Shown here: one piece after another, positions 16,044-24,593 of the stretch
Layout: the number at the start of each line of letters is the position of its first letter
Position numbering within the stretch: the stretch's first letter is position 1
Assembly (NCBI GenBank): GCA_964057225.1
Contig: OZ059894.1
Location: 3,658,001 to 3,722,000 of the forward strand
From: Auanema rhodensis
Taxonomy: Eukaryota; Nematoda; Chromadorea; Rhabditida; Rhabditidae
Length of the DNA: 64,000 bases
Reading direction: 5' to 3'
The notes under the pieces: generated by a model
Databases searched by the model: none
Told to the model about the DNA's origin: nothing
What the model saw: the letters and a program-made list of their open reading frames with translations, nothing else
Program-made: the position numbers and the translations under genes

Positions 16044-19000
16044 AATAATAATAAAAATTTGTTTTTAGACTAATATGGACATGGGGAATCTAATTTTGAA
16101 AACCGCATCTCTTTATCTTTGACGTGAAGCGAATTACATACCAAGTGCACATCATGTGTACACTTAATTAGCATAAATTTAAGTTCACGTAAATTTTAAA
16201 GTCATGGTTGCCATGCACCAATATCAATAAAAATTTGTTTTTAGACTAACATGGAAATGGGGAATCTAATTTTGAAAACCGCATCTCTTTATCTTTCACG
16301 TGAAGCGAGTTACATACCAAGCGCACATCATGTGTACACTTAATTAGCATAAATTAAAGTTCACGTAAATTTCAAAGTCATGGTTACCATGCACCAATAT
16401 TAATAAAAATTTGTTTTTAGACTAATATGGACATGGGGAATCTAATTTTGAAAACCGCATCTCTTCATCTTTCATGTGAAGCGAGTTACATACCAAGTGC
16501 ACATCATGTGTACACTTAATTAGCATAAATTAAAGTTCACGTAAATTTTAAAGTCATGGTTGCCATGCACCAATATCAATAAAAATTTGTTTTTAGACTA
16601 ATATGGAAATGGGGAATCTAATTTTGAAAACCGCATCCCTTTATCTTTCACGTGAAGCGAGTTACATACCAAGTGCACATCACGTGTACACTTAATAAGC
16701 ATAAATTAAAGTTCACGTAAATTTCAAAGTCATGGTTACCATGCACCAATATCAATAAAAATTTGTTTTTAGACTAATATGGACATGGGGAATCTAATTT
16801 TGAAAACCGCATCCCTTTATCTTTCACGTGAAGCGAGTTACATACCAAGTGCACATCACGTGTACACTTAATAAGCATAAATTAAAGTTCACGTAAATTT
16901 CAAAGTCATGGTTACCATGCACCAATATCAATAAAAATGTGTTTTTAGACTAATATGGACATGGGGAATCTAATTTCGAAAAGCGCATCTCTTCATCTTT
17001 CACGTGAAGCGAGTTACATACCAAGTGCACATCACGTGTACACTTAATAAGCATAAATTAAAGTTCACGTAAATTTCAAAGTCATGGTTACCATGCACCA
17101 ATATCAATAAAAATTTGTTTTTAGACTAATATGGAAATGGGGAATCTAATTTTGAAAACCGCATCTCTTCATCTTTCACGTGAAGCGAGTTACATACCAA
17201 GTGCACATCATGTGTACACTTAATTAGCATAAATTAAAGTTCACGTAAATTTCAAAGTCATGGTTACCATGCACCAATATTAATAAAAATTTGTTTTTAG
17301 ACTAATATGGACATGGGGAATCTAATTTTGAAAACCGCATCCCTTTATCTTTCACGTGAAGCGAGTTACATACCAAGTGCACATCACGTGTACACTTAAT
17401 AAGCATAAATTAAAGTTCACGTAAATTTCAAAGTCATGGTTACCATGCACCAATATCAATAAAAATTCGTTTTTAGACTAATATGGACATGAGGAATCTA
17501 ATTTTGAAAACCGCATCTCTTCATCTTTCATGTGAAGCGAGTTACATACCAAGTGCACATCATGTGTACACTTAATTAGCATAAATTAAAGTTCACGTAA
17601 ATTTCAAAGTCATGGTTACCATGCACCAATATTAATAAAAATTTGTTTTTAGACTAATATGGACATGGGGAATCTAATTTTGAAAACCGCATCTCTTTAT
17701 CTTTGACGTGAAGCGAGTTACATACCAAGTGCACATCATGTGTACACTTAATAAGCATAAATTAAAGTTCACGTAAATTTCAAAGTCATGGTTACCATGC
17801 ACCAATATCAATAAAAATTCGTTTTTAGACTAATATGGACATGAGGAATCTAATTTTGAAAACCGCATCTCTTCATCTTTCATGTGAAGCGAGTTACATA
17901 CCAAGTGCACATCATGTGTACACTTAATTAGCATAAATTAAAGTTCACGTAAATTTCAAAGTCATGGTTACCATGCACCAATATTAATAAAAATTTGTTT
18001 TTAGACTAATATGGACATGGGGAATCTAATTTTGAAAACCGCATCTCTTTATCTTTGACGTGAAGCGAGTTACATACCAAGTGCACATCATGTGTACACT
18101 TAATTAGCATAAATTAAAGTTCACGTAAATTTCAAAGTCATGGTTACCATGCACCAATATTAATAAAAATTTGTTTTTAGACTAATATGGACATAGGGAA
18201 TCTAATTTTGAAAACCGCATCTCTTTATCTTTGACTTGAAGCGAGTTACATACCAAGTGCACATCATGTGTACACTTAATTAGCATAAATTAAAGTTCAC
18301 GTAAATTTCAAAGTCATGGTTACCATGCACCAATATTAATAAAAATTTGTTTTTAGACTAATATGGACATAGGGAATCTAATTTTGAAAACCGCATCTCT
18401 TTATCTTTGACGTAAAGCGAGTTACATACCAAGTGCACATCATGTGTACACTTAATTAGCATAAATTAAAGTTCACGTAAATTTCAAAGTCATGGTTGCC
18501 ATGCACCAATATTAATAAAAATTTGTTTTTAGACTAATATGGACATAGGGAATCTAATTTTGAAAACCGCATCTCTTCATCTTTCATGTGAAGCGAGTTA
18601 CATACCAAGTGCACATCACGTGTACACTTAATAAGCATAAATTAAAGTTCACGTAAATTTCAAAGTCATGGTTACCATGCACCAATATCAATAAAAATTC
18701 GTTTTTAGACTAATATGGACATGAGGAATCTAATTTTGAAAACCGCATCTCTTTATCTTTGACGTGAAGCGAGTTACATACCAAGTGCACATCATGTGTA
18801 CACTTAATTAGCATAAATTAAAGTTCACGTAAATTTCAAAGTCATGGTTACCATGCACCAATAATAATAAAAATTTGTTTTTAGACTAATATGGACATGG
18901 GGAATCTAATTTTGAAAACCGCATCTCTTTATCTTTGACGTGAAGCGAATTACATACCAAGTGCACATCATGTGTACACTTAATTAGCATAAATTTAAGT

Positions 19001-19196
19001 TCACGTAAATTTTAAAGTCATGGTTGCCATGCACCAATATCAATAAAAATTTGTTTTTAGACTAACATGGAAATGGGGAATCTAATTTTGAAAACCGCAT
19101 CTCTTTATCTTTCACGTGAAGCGAGTTACATACCAAGCGCACATCATGTGTACACTTAATTAGCATAAATTAAAGTTCACGTAAATTTCAAAGTCA

Positions 19197-19348
19197 TGGT
19201 TACCATGCACCAATATTAATAAAAATTTGTTTTTAGACTAATATGGACATGGGGAATCTAATTTTGAAAACCGCATCTCTTTATCTTAGACGTAAAGCGA
19301 GTTACATACCAAGTGCACATCATGTGTACACTTAATTAGCATAAATTA
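19197..19348. repeat. Left satellite flank of the LINE (152 bp shared with the right flank)
   Basis: Unit positions 20-171 of satellite A are present immediately left of the LINE and again immediately right of it (23632-23783). The two 152-bp copies differ at only three positions, all clustered in the variable site (TCTTAGACGTAAAG on the left, TCTTTGACTTGAAG on the right). In a tandem array this can be read either as a long target-site duplication or as a 24-bp loss at the insertion point; the sequence alone does not decide. Confidence 0.6.
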
Positions 19349-19355
19349 GTCAAGG

Positions 19356-19361
19356 TTTATT
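19356..19361 (-). promoter_or_regulatory. Polyadenylation signal AATAAA at the LINE 3' end
   Basis: TTTATT on the plus strand reads AATAAA on the element's sense strand, a few bases from the 3' junction. Position and hexamer fit a poly(A) signal. No A-run follows it in the genomic copy, so use as a cleavage signal is inferred. Confidence 0.5.
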
Positions 19362-19592
19362 GTTCTTTATCACAGGTTGTAACATTAGTGGTTTTTAAGA
19401 GAAGAAGTATGAAAAAAGATCCTTACAATACGAACATAATTATAAAAATTAAAAAATGAATAAGCAATAAATGTGCAAAGTTGAGAAGAGTTATTGAATC
19501 AATTTTGTCTTTTAAGATACATACTTTTAGCTAGTCTCTCTATGTATTATGAAATGTTAACCCATTCTCAAAAAACAGGGGAGTTGTTCAAA

Positions 19593-19609
19593 TCAGATAA
19601 GTGATCTGA
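19593..19609 (-). other. Short hairpin in the LINE 3' UTR
   Basis: TCAGAT and ATCTGA form a perfect 6-bp stem around a 5-nt loop (AAGTG on the plus strand). Stem-loops near LINE 3' ends can be recognition sites for the reverse transcriptase; here that role is only a suggestion, and a 6-bp stem could also arise by chance. Confidence 0.35.
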
Positions 19610-19887
19610 CCTCTTTTTTTACGTTTACCAGGTGCGGTGGAACTTATAATAAAGTCGAGCCCGTTCTGGTAAGAAGAGGTAACTGTCACCTGGTTCGTAT
19701 GGCTAATGCCTATAGAAACTATGGTGAAGTAACAGTGTAGCAAAGAAGGAAGCGAGGATGTGGTTGGAACAAAACAGTGACACATAAAGTAACTTAGCTT
19801 TAAAAAGTTATAAAAAAACATATTGAGACAATAATTCAAAAAAATAGGACGCTAGACAAATATAGTACAAAAATGAGAAAAATAAAT

Positions 19888-22749
19888 TTAATGATTCTTA
19901 AGAAAAACTTGAAGATGTTTACGGAAGTTGACAACTTTTTCAAGATTGACAATGTTCTCTGGTATTGAGTTCCAAGTGTCTATGCCTCTGTATTCAATAC
20001 CTCTTCTGGTCTGAGTTTTCCGGAGGTTGGGATGCTCAACATTCCATTCATGTCGCCTCATGAAGTGTGTGTACTTTTTGAGCTTAAGAATATCCAAGCT
20101 ATTATCTGAAGTAGGCGACTTTATTTGGTTAAAATAAAAAATCAAATCAAAAACGAGTCTTCTGAAAAATAACTTTTGACCTCCTAATAAAGAAAGTTGA
20201 TTTTCATAGTTTATTTTAGATCCAGAGCGCATGAAAACTGCGCGCAAAAACTTTTTCTGGACGTATTCGATCTGGTCCTTGTCTTTAGAATCCTGTGGTG
20301 ACCAAATAATAGTAGCATATTCTAGAATCGGTCGTATATAAGTGCAAAAAAGATTATACATTAGAAAAGGTGATTTGGAGTAAAAACAACGTAAAATTAT
20401 TCGACATTTTCGTGCCGCTTCGCTTGTAATTTTGTTTATGTGGTTTGAAAAAGAGAGATTAGAGTTTGTTAAAACTCCTAGATCTTTGTAGCAATCTACT
20501 AAAGATAGGTTACTGTCACCGAAGGTGAAGGCAATATTTTCAGGATGACGGATCGACTTACTTGATATTACCATTATTTTAGATTTAGAAGTGTTGACGG
20601 CCATTCCGTTAGAGTTGCACCATAGTTCTAATTGATCAAGAGCACGTTGTAGACTGGTAGGGTTAGTACTGTACAGTTTCAAATCGTCTGCATAGAGAAT
20701 AGAGTTAACATCAGCAGGAAAACTTGATGTAATATCATTGATGTAATACAAAAACAACAAAGGACCAAGTACTGTACCTTGTGGTACACCACAAGTGAGT
20801 TGTACAGGTGGTGATAAAATATTATTGACCATAACTGAAAAAGACCTACCAGAAATAAAACTTTGGAGAAAATAATAAAGTGGGCCCTTGATTCCTATAG
20901 AGTTGAGCTTTGAAAAAAGAGTAAAGTGGTTTATAAGATCGAAAGCTTTTGAAAAATCAATAAAAGCTACGAAAACCGGAATATTGCAGTCCAATGAAGA
21001 CCTAAAGAAAATGTGGCTACTGAGAATAGCAGAAACAGTGTTTCTTTTAGGAAGAAAGGCGTGTTGATTTGTTGATATGGCACCATTAGAAATACCGAAA
21101 TTCAAAAGTGGAGTACGTATGATACGCTCAAAAACTTTTGAAAGACTGGAAGTGAGTGAAATTGGGCGGTAGTTACCTGGATCGTCAGATTTGCCTGTCT
21201 TGAAAATGGGACGAATCCAGGCTAATTTCCAATCGGAAGGACAAGTAGCGGAAACCAGCAAATTGTGAAAAATAAAAGCTAATGGATTAGCTAAGGAAAA
21301 AGCACACTGTTTGAGAAAATAGTATGGAATGCCATCCGGGGACGTAGAAACTCTGAGTGGTAGATTTTGAAGAGTTTTGTAGACTAAATCAGGTGTTATG
21401 TCTATAAAATCAATGGTATGATTGTGTGTGAAAGAAGGAACGGGTGTGTGAGTTGTTTCTGGATGGACCAGTGGAGAAACAGTGAAAACATTAGCGAATG
21501 CTGACACTTTACCGACATCTGAAGAAACTGTCTCATTATTGACAGTGAGGTTGGGAACGTCCGATGTATTACCATTTAATCGGGATTTACAAAAACGATA
21601 GAAAAGTTTAGGATTTTTTAAAGCAGCGATACGCTCTTCTTCTGAAGCACATTTGATTTTTATGAGTTTGTCCAATTTGATTGAAAGATTTTTACGATGG
21701 ATTTCGTCAGATGAGTATAAAGAACAACTTAGCCTGTTTATATAGTTTCTGAGTTTTATAATGTCACGATCCACTTTTTTATTTTTCCTTGGTTGTTTTT
21801 TAGGAACAAAAGTATTAATGATTGAGTGTAAAATAGAAATGAATCTAGAATAAGATTGGAGTGGACTGAAACCTGAAAGTTCAGAACAGAAATCAATGTT
21901 GGCTAGTTGCCTATTGATGAGCTCATAGTCCGCCAGAAGAAAATTCCGTTCCGTTGAAGTGGAAAGAAGTGTGGATTGAACACTACGTGAATTTTGGATT
22001 TGTAAACTCAGCCCTTTTGAAAGTATCTGGAAAGTTATTGAAAAATGGTCAGAAGCTCCTAGAGGAGCAGAACGGTTGATGTTGTTGATACATTCGACGT
22101 TGTTTGTAATGATATAGTCAAGAGTATTTTCACCTCTTGTAGGGAAATGGATCAGCTGGTTGAGACAGTTGTGATTGAGAAATTTAAGTAAAGTTTTACT
22201 CGAAGGAGTAGGTTGAGAACACATACCAAGATCCCAGTTTATTTTAGGAAAATTAAGGTCACCTGTGAGAACAAGAGTACGATTGGATAAATGATTCTGA
22301 AGATCACAAATGTAATTGGAAAAATCTGAATGTGATGATGATGGGGAACGATAACAAACAGAGAAAATAGAATTAGAAGAAGTAATGAGGATATTTATAA
22401 ATTGAATGGTGGATGAGTTAGGGGAACAAGAAAGGAGAGAAAAAGTAATGTGTTTTTTAACAAAGAGTAAAACACCACCTCCACGTGAGTAACACCTATC
22501 AGCCCTAAGGATATTATAGGTGTCACCTAACGGTAGAAGATTGGTGTTAAACTGAGGGTAAAGCCAAGATTCTGATATAGCAATTATATCAGGAGCTTTA
22601 GGAAAAATGATAATTGGAAGAAGATGGAGTTTGTTAAGGATTGAGCGTGCATTGTAACAGTGAACAGAAATGTGAGTGGAGTGAGAGACGTAGACAGGTG
22701 TTGATATGGACGTTGAATTAACGAAAGGACACGTTATCGGACAAAACAA
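19888..22749 (-). CDS. LINE ORF2: APE endonuclease / reverse transcriptase polyprotein
   Basis: This protein nicks target DNA and copies the element RNA at the nick (target-primed reverse transcription). Residues are counted from the TTG at 22749. The endonuclease domain (about 28-240) has NARSILNK with N33, SES with E60, GDLN with D164 and N166, LDYIITN and SDH at D234-H235, all expected for the APE family. The reverse transcriptase (about 465-730) has SPDGIP, NYRPISLTS, the AFIDFSKAFD motif (D598), GVPQGTVLGPLLF and YADD (686-689). The C-terminal part (755-953) has the YIRPILEYATIIW and DTWNSIP segments typical of CR1/Jockey elements. No stop or frameshift interrupts 953 codons. The open frame really begins after a TGA at 22774-22776, but its first in-frame ATG is residue 176, inside the endonuclease; the listed start is TTG and is not a credible eukaryotic start. 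The frame overlaps the end of ORF1 and lies +1 relative to it. Confidence 0.95.
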   Translation of the reverse strand: MFCPITCPFVNSTSISTPVYVSHSTHISVHCYNARSILNKLHLLPIIIFPKAPDIIAISESWLYPQFNTNLLPLGDTYNILRADRCYSRGGGVLLFVKKHITFSLLSCSPNSSTIQFINILITSSNSIFSVCYRSPSSSHSDFSNYICDLQNHLSNRTLVLTGDLNFPKINWDLGMCSQPTPSSKTLLKFLNHNCLNQLIHFPTRGENTLDYIITNNVECINNINRSAPLGASDHFSITFQILSKGLSLQIQNSRSVQSTLLSTSTERNFLLADYELINRQLANIDFCSELSGFSPLQSYSRFISILHSIINTFVPKKQPRKNKKVDRDIIKLRNYINRLSCSLYSSDEIHRKNLSIKLDKLIKIKCASEEERIAALKNPKLFYRFCKSRLNGNTSDVPNLTVNNETVSSDVGKVSAFANVFTVSPLVHPETTHTPVPSFTHNHTIDFIDITPDLVYKTLQNLPLRVSTSPDGIPYYFLKQCAFSLANPLAFIFHNLLVSATCPSDWKLAWIRPIFKTGKSDDPGNYRPISLTSSLSKVFERIIRTPLLNFGISNGAISTNQHAFLPKRNTVSAILSSHIFFRSSLDCNIPVFVAFIDFSKAFDLINHFTLFSKLNSIGIKGPLYYFLQSFISGRSFSVMVNNILSPPVQLTCGVPQGTVLGPLLFLYYINDITSSFPADVNSILYADDLKLYSTNPTSLQRALDQLELWCNSNGMAVNTSKSKIMVISSKSIRHPENIAFTFGDSNLSLVDCYKDLGVLTNSNLSFSNHINKITSEAARKCRIILRCFYSKSPFLMYNLFCTYIRPILEYATIIWSPQDSKDKDQIEYVQKKFLRAVFMRSGSKINYENQLSLLGGQKLFFRRLVFDLIFYFNQIKSPTSDNSLDILKLKKYTHFMRRHEWNVEHPNLRKTQTRRGIEYRGIDTWNSIPENIVNLEKVVNFRKHLQVFLKNH

Positions 22750-23641
22750 CGGAAGATGGTGCGGAAGGACTACTCATAGATCTGGTATTTGGTCCAGTTG
22801 ATTTAGCTGAGCGAGGCGGATTTTTTCTCCTCCTTGGACTTATAGAATGATTTTTGTTGGTCGATACAGATACCTCTCTCTCATTAGACCGACTGGATCT
22901 ACCAGATTTACGAGGGGGGCTAGAAATAATAGAAGAAACAGGCTTTGAAGTGGTACTGTGGTCAGAATCAACTCCTGAAGGGGTTTCAAGTTGTTGAGTG
23001 TCCGCAGAGACAGAGAGAGTGTTAATGGCATGCAAAGTAGAATCGGTGGATTTACGAAGAACCTCAATAATTTTGAGATCACGCACAAGGAAAATGCTTT
23101 TAGTGTTGTTATCGTTTTTGATCTTAGCTTCATTTCGCAATTGTTTTTCCAGTTCAATCTCGAACGGAAGATAATCTCGCCGTAAAAACGTTTTTGAAAG
23201 AGAGTCAAAGCATTTTGACTTATTAGACTTTATAACTTTGATAATTTCATCACGTAAATCAACCGATGGACATGTAATGATAAGAGGACCAGGGAAATTA
23301 GATTTAAGAGTGGAACGTGCAATGGTGATTTGGTTACTATCGATCAAAGAAGACAAAGTAGTGTTTTGAGACTTTTCAATGATGAGTTTCAATAACAACA
23401 GAGGTTCAGTTGGAAAATCTGTTGACGTTATAGGTACTCGGAACCAAAGAGCTCTTTTGGCACGGTAAAGGTATTTTGTCTCCTCTGATCGTAGTTTTTG
23501 AAAATGGCATGCCACATTTAAATGAGAAGAAGTTGAAGCAGAAATAGAATTAGGGTTAGTAACGGTTTGAAAAGAAGAGATAGTTTGCTCTAATTTATCT
23601 AAACGGGATTTGAAATCCGTTTCAATAAATTTGGTTACCAT
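22718..23641 (-). CDS. LINE ORF1: nucleic-acid-binding protein, N-terminus truncated
   Basis: The 307-residue frame resembles the L1-ORF1p-like proteins of many LINEs, which bind element RNA and form the ribonucleoprotein with ORF2. A short heptad-like stretch (about 9-25, SRLDKLEQTISSF) may be the end of a coiled coil. Residues 63-145 look like an RRM-like fold: LWFRVP, then PGPLIITCPSVDLRDEIIKVIKS. Residues 152-175 (FLRRDYLPFEIELEKQLRNEAK) match the pattern after the RRM in such proteins. The tail (235-295) is Ser/Arg/Lys-rich with PPRKSGRSSR and SPRRRK and may bind RNA or direct nuclear import. The first three codons (ATG GTA ACC) come from satellite A, so the natural N-terminus and start codon have been lost; upstream in this frame the satellite gives a TAA four codons before the ATG. 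The last 32 bases overlap the listed ORF2. Family assignment is by pattern, not by search. Confidence 0.72.
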   Translation of the reverse strand: MVTKFIETDFKSRLDKLEQTISSFQTVTNPNSISASTSSHLNVACHFQKLRSEETKYLYRAKRALWFRVPITSTDFPTEPLLLLKLIIEKSQNTTLSSLIDSNQITIARSTLKSNFPGPLIITCPSVDLRDEIIKVIKSNKSKCFDSLSKTFLRRDYLPFEIELEKQLRNEAKIKNDNNTKSIFLVRDLKIIEVLRKSTDSTLHAINTLSVSADTQQLETPSGVDSDHSTTSKPVSSIISSPPRKSGRSSRSNEREVSVSTNKNHSISPRRRKNPPRSAKSTGPNTRSMSSPSAPSSVVLSDNVSFR

Positions 23642-23783
23642 GCACCAATATTAATAAAAATTTGTTTTTAGACTAATATGGACATGGGGAATCTAATTTT
23701 GAAAACCGCATCTCTTTATCTTTGACTTGAAGCGAGTTACATACCAAGTGCACATCATGTGTACACTTAATTAGCATAAATTA
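23632..23783. repeat. Right satellite flank of the LINE (152 bp shared with the left flank)
   Basis: Satellite A resumes at unit position 20 (TGGTTACCATGCACC). The next full unit, starting at 23788, is the TTTTAAAG/GGTTGCC/CTATTTTG type that elsewhere follows the unit type lying to the left of the LINE. The array order therefore continues across the element except for one repeated, slightly different unit. Confidence 0.6.
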
Positions 23784-24491
23784 AAGTTCACGTAAATTTT
23801 AAAGTCATGGTTGCCATGCACCAATATCAATAAAAATTTGTTTTTAGACTAATATGGAAATGGGGAATCTATTTTGAAAACCGCATCTCTTTATCTTTCA
23901 CGTGAAGCGAGTTACATACCAAGTGCACATCATGTGTACACTTAATTAGCATAAATTAAAGTTCACGTAAATTTCAAAGTCATGGTTACCATTCACCAAT
24001 ATTAATAAAAATTTGTTTTTAGACTAATATGGACATAGGGAATCTAATTTTGAAAACCGCATCTCTTTATCTTTGACTTGAAGCGAGTTACATACCAAGT
24101 GCACATCATGTGTACACTTAATTAGCATAAATTGAAGTTCACGTAAATTTCAAAGTCATGGTTACCATCCACCAATATCAACAAAAATGTGTTTTTAGAC
24201 TAATATGGACATGGGGAATCTAATTTCGAAAAGCGCATCTCTTCATCTTTCACGTGAAGCGAGTTACATACCAAGTGCACATCACGTGTACACTTAATAA
24301 GCATAAATTAAAGTTCACGTAAATTTCAAAGTCATGGTTACCATGCACCAATATCAATAAAAATTTGTTTTTAGACTAATATGGAAATGGGGAATCTAAT
24401 TTTGAAAACCGCATCTCTTCATCTTTCACGTGAAGCGAGTTACATACCAAGTGCACATCATGTGTACACTTAATTAGCATAAATTAAAGTT

Positions 24492-24593
24492 CACGTAAAT
24501 TTCAAAGTCATGGTTACCTTTTATCTTTGACGTGAAGCGAGTTACATACCAAGTGCACATCATGTGTACACTTAATAAGCATAAATTAAAGTT
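24492..24593. repeat. Truncated satellite A unit (102 bp)
   Basis: Unit starts at 24492 and 24594 are only 102 bp apart. GGTTACC (unit position 27) is followed directly by TTTTATCTTTGACG (from about position 102), so 74 bp of the middle are deleted. It is the only large internal deletion I noticed among about 300 units. The flanking units are normal, which accounts for the 1510-bp rather than 1584-bp spacing between the CCATCCACC variants at 24169 and 25679. Confidence 0.93.

Larger units (their letters stand above)
1..19348. repeat. Satellite A, left block (176-bp tandem repeat, ~110 copies)
   Basis: Head-to-tail units recur every 176 bp; for example the CACGTAAAT start occurs at 176, 352, 528 and 704. 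Units carrying a one-base deletion (GGGAATCTATTTTG in place of GGGAATCTAATTTTG) are 175 bp. Numbering from CACGTAAAT, landmarks are CATGGTTACCATG (18-30), an A/T-rich middle (35-68), CCGCATCTCTTTATCTT (about 94-110), a variable site TTCACGTGAA or TTTGACGTGAA (110-119), GTGCACATCATGTGTACAC (136-154) and TTAATTAGCATAAATT. No open reading frame of note is present in any frame. Units differ at a limited set of recurring positions, so several monomer types alternate. The block runs off the left end of the window and stops at the LINE at unit position 171. Centromeric or pericentromeric location is possible but not shown. Confidence 0.98.
19349..19887 (-). other. 3' untranslated region of the LINE
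   Basis: The 539 bp between the ORF2 stop codon (TAA at 19888-19890) and the satellite junction carry no credible coding sequence. On the minus strand the region is T-rich, contains a short hairpin at 19593-19609 and ends with AATAAA about 8 bases before the junction with satellite A. By analogy with other LINEs, this region would be the part recognised by the element's own reverse transcriptase. Confidence 0.8.
19349..23631 (-). mobile_element. Non-LTR retrotransposon (CR1/Jockey-type LINE), 5'-truncated
   Basis: This 4283-bp segment interrupts satellite A. On the minus strand it reads ORF1, ORF2 and a 539-bp 3' UTR, the order of an autonomous LINE. ORF2 has an N-terminal APE-like endonuclease and a reverse transcriptase with a YADD active site; there is no LTR, integrase or protease. 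Motifs such as NARSILNK, DIIAISESWL, TGDLNFP and a C-terminal IRPILEYA segment match the CR1/L2/Jockey group as known from the family; the exact clade is inferred. The 5' end stops inside ORF1, directly against satellite sequence, so the 5' UTR and promoter are missing, which is usual for incomplete target-primed reverse transcription. The 3' end has AATAAA but neither a poly(A) tail nor a short tandem tail. The intact reading frames suggest a recent insertion. Confidence 0.93.

Noticed and set aside
1-19348. CRISPR-like array, because of regular repeats
   Set aside because: The whole 176-bp unit is repeated with no unique spacers, and the sequence is eukaryotic in character.
19588-19839. 83-residue minus-strand reading frame downstream of ORF2
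   Set aside because: It starts at TTG, lies in the LINE 3' UTR, has low-complexity hydrophobic composition and resembles no family I know. It is most likely a chance frame.
22747-22749. TTG as the ORF2 start codon
   Set aside because: TTG starts are bacterial; in a eukaryotic LINE this is only a convenient left edge of an open frame that extends to 22773.
22991-23185. 64-residue plus-strand reading frame
   Set aside because: It is antisense to ORF1 and shows no family signature.
22840-23208. 122-residue minus-strand reading frame within ORF1
   Set aside because: It is an alternative frame of the ORF1 coding sequence with no recognisable domain.
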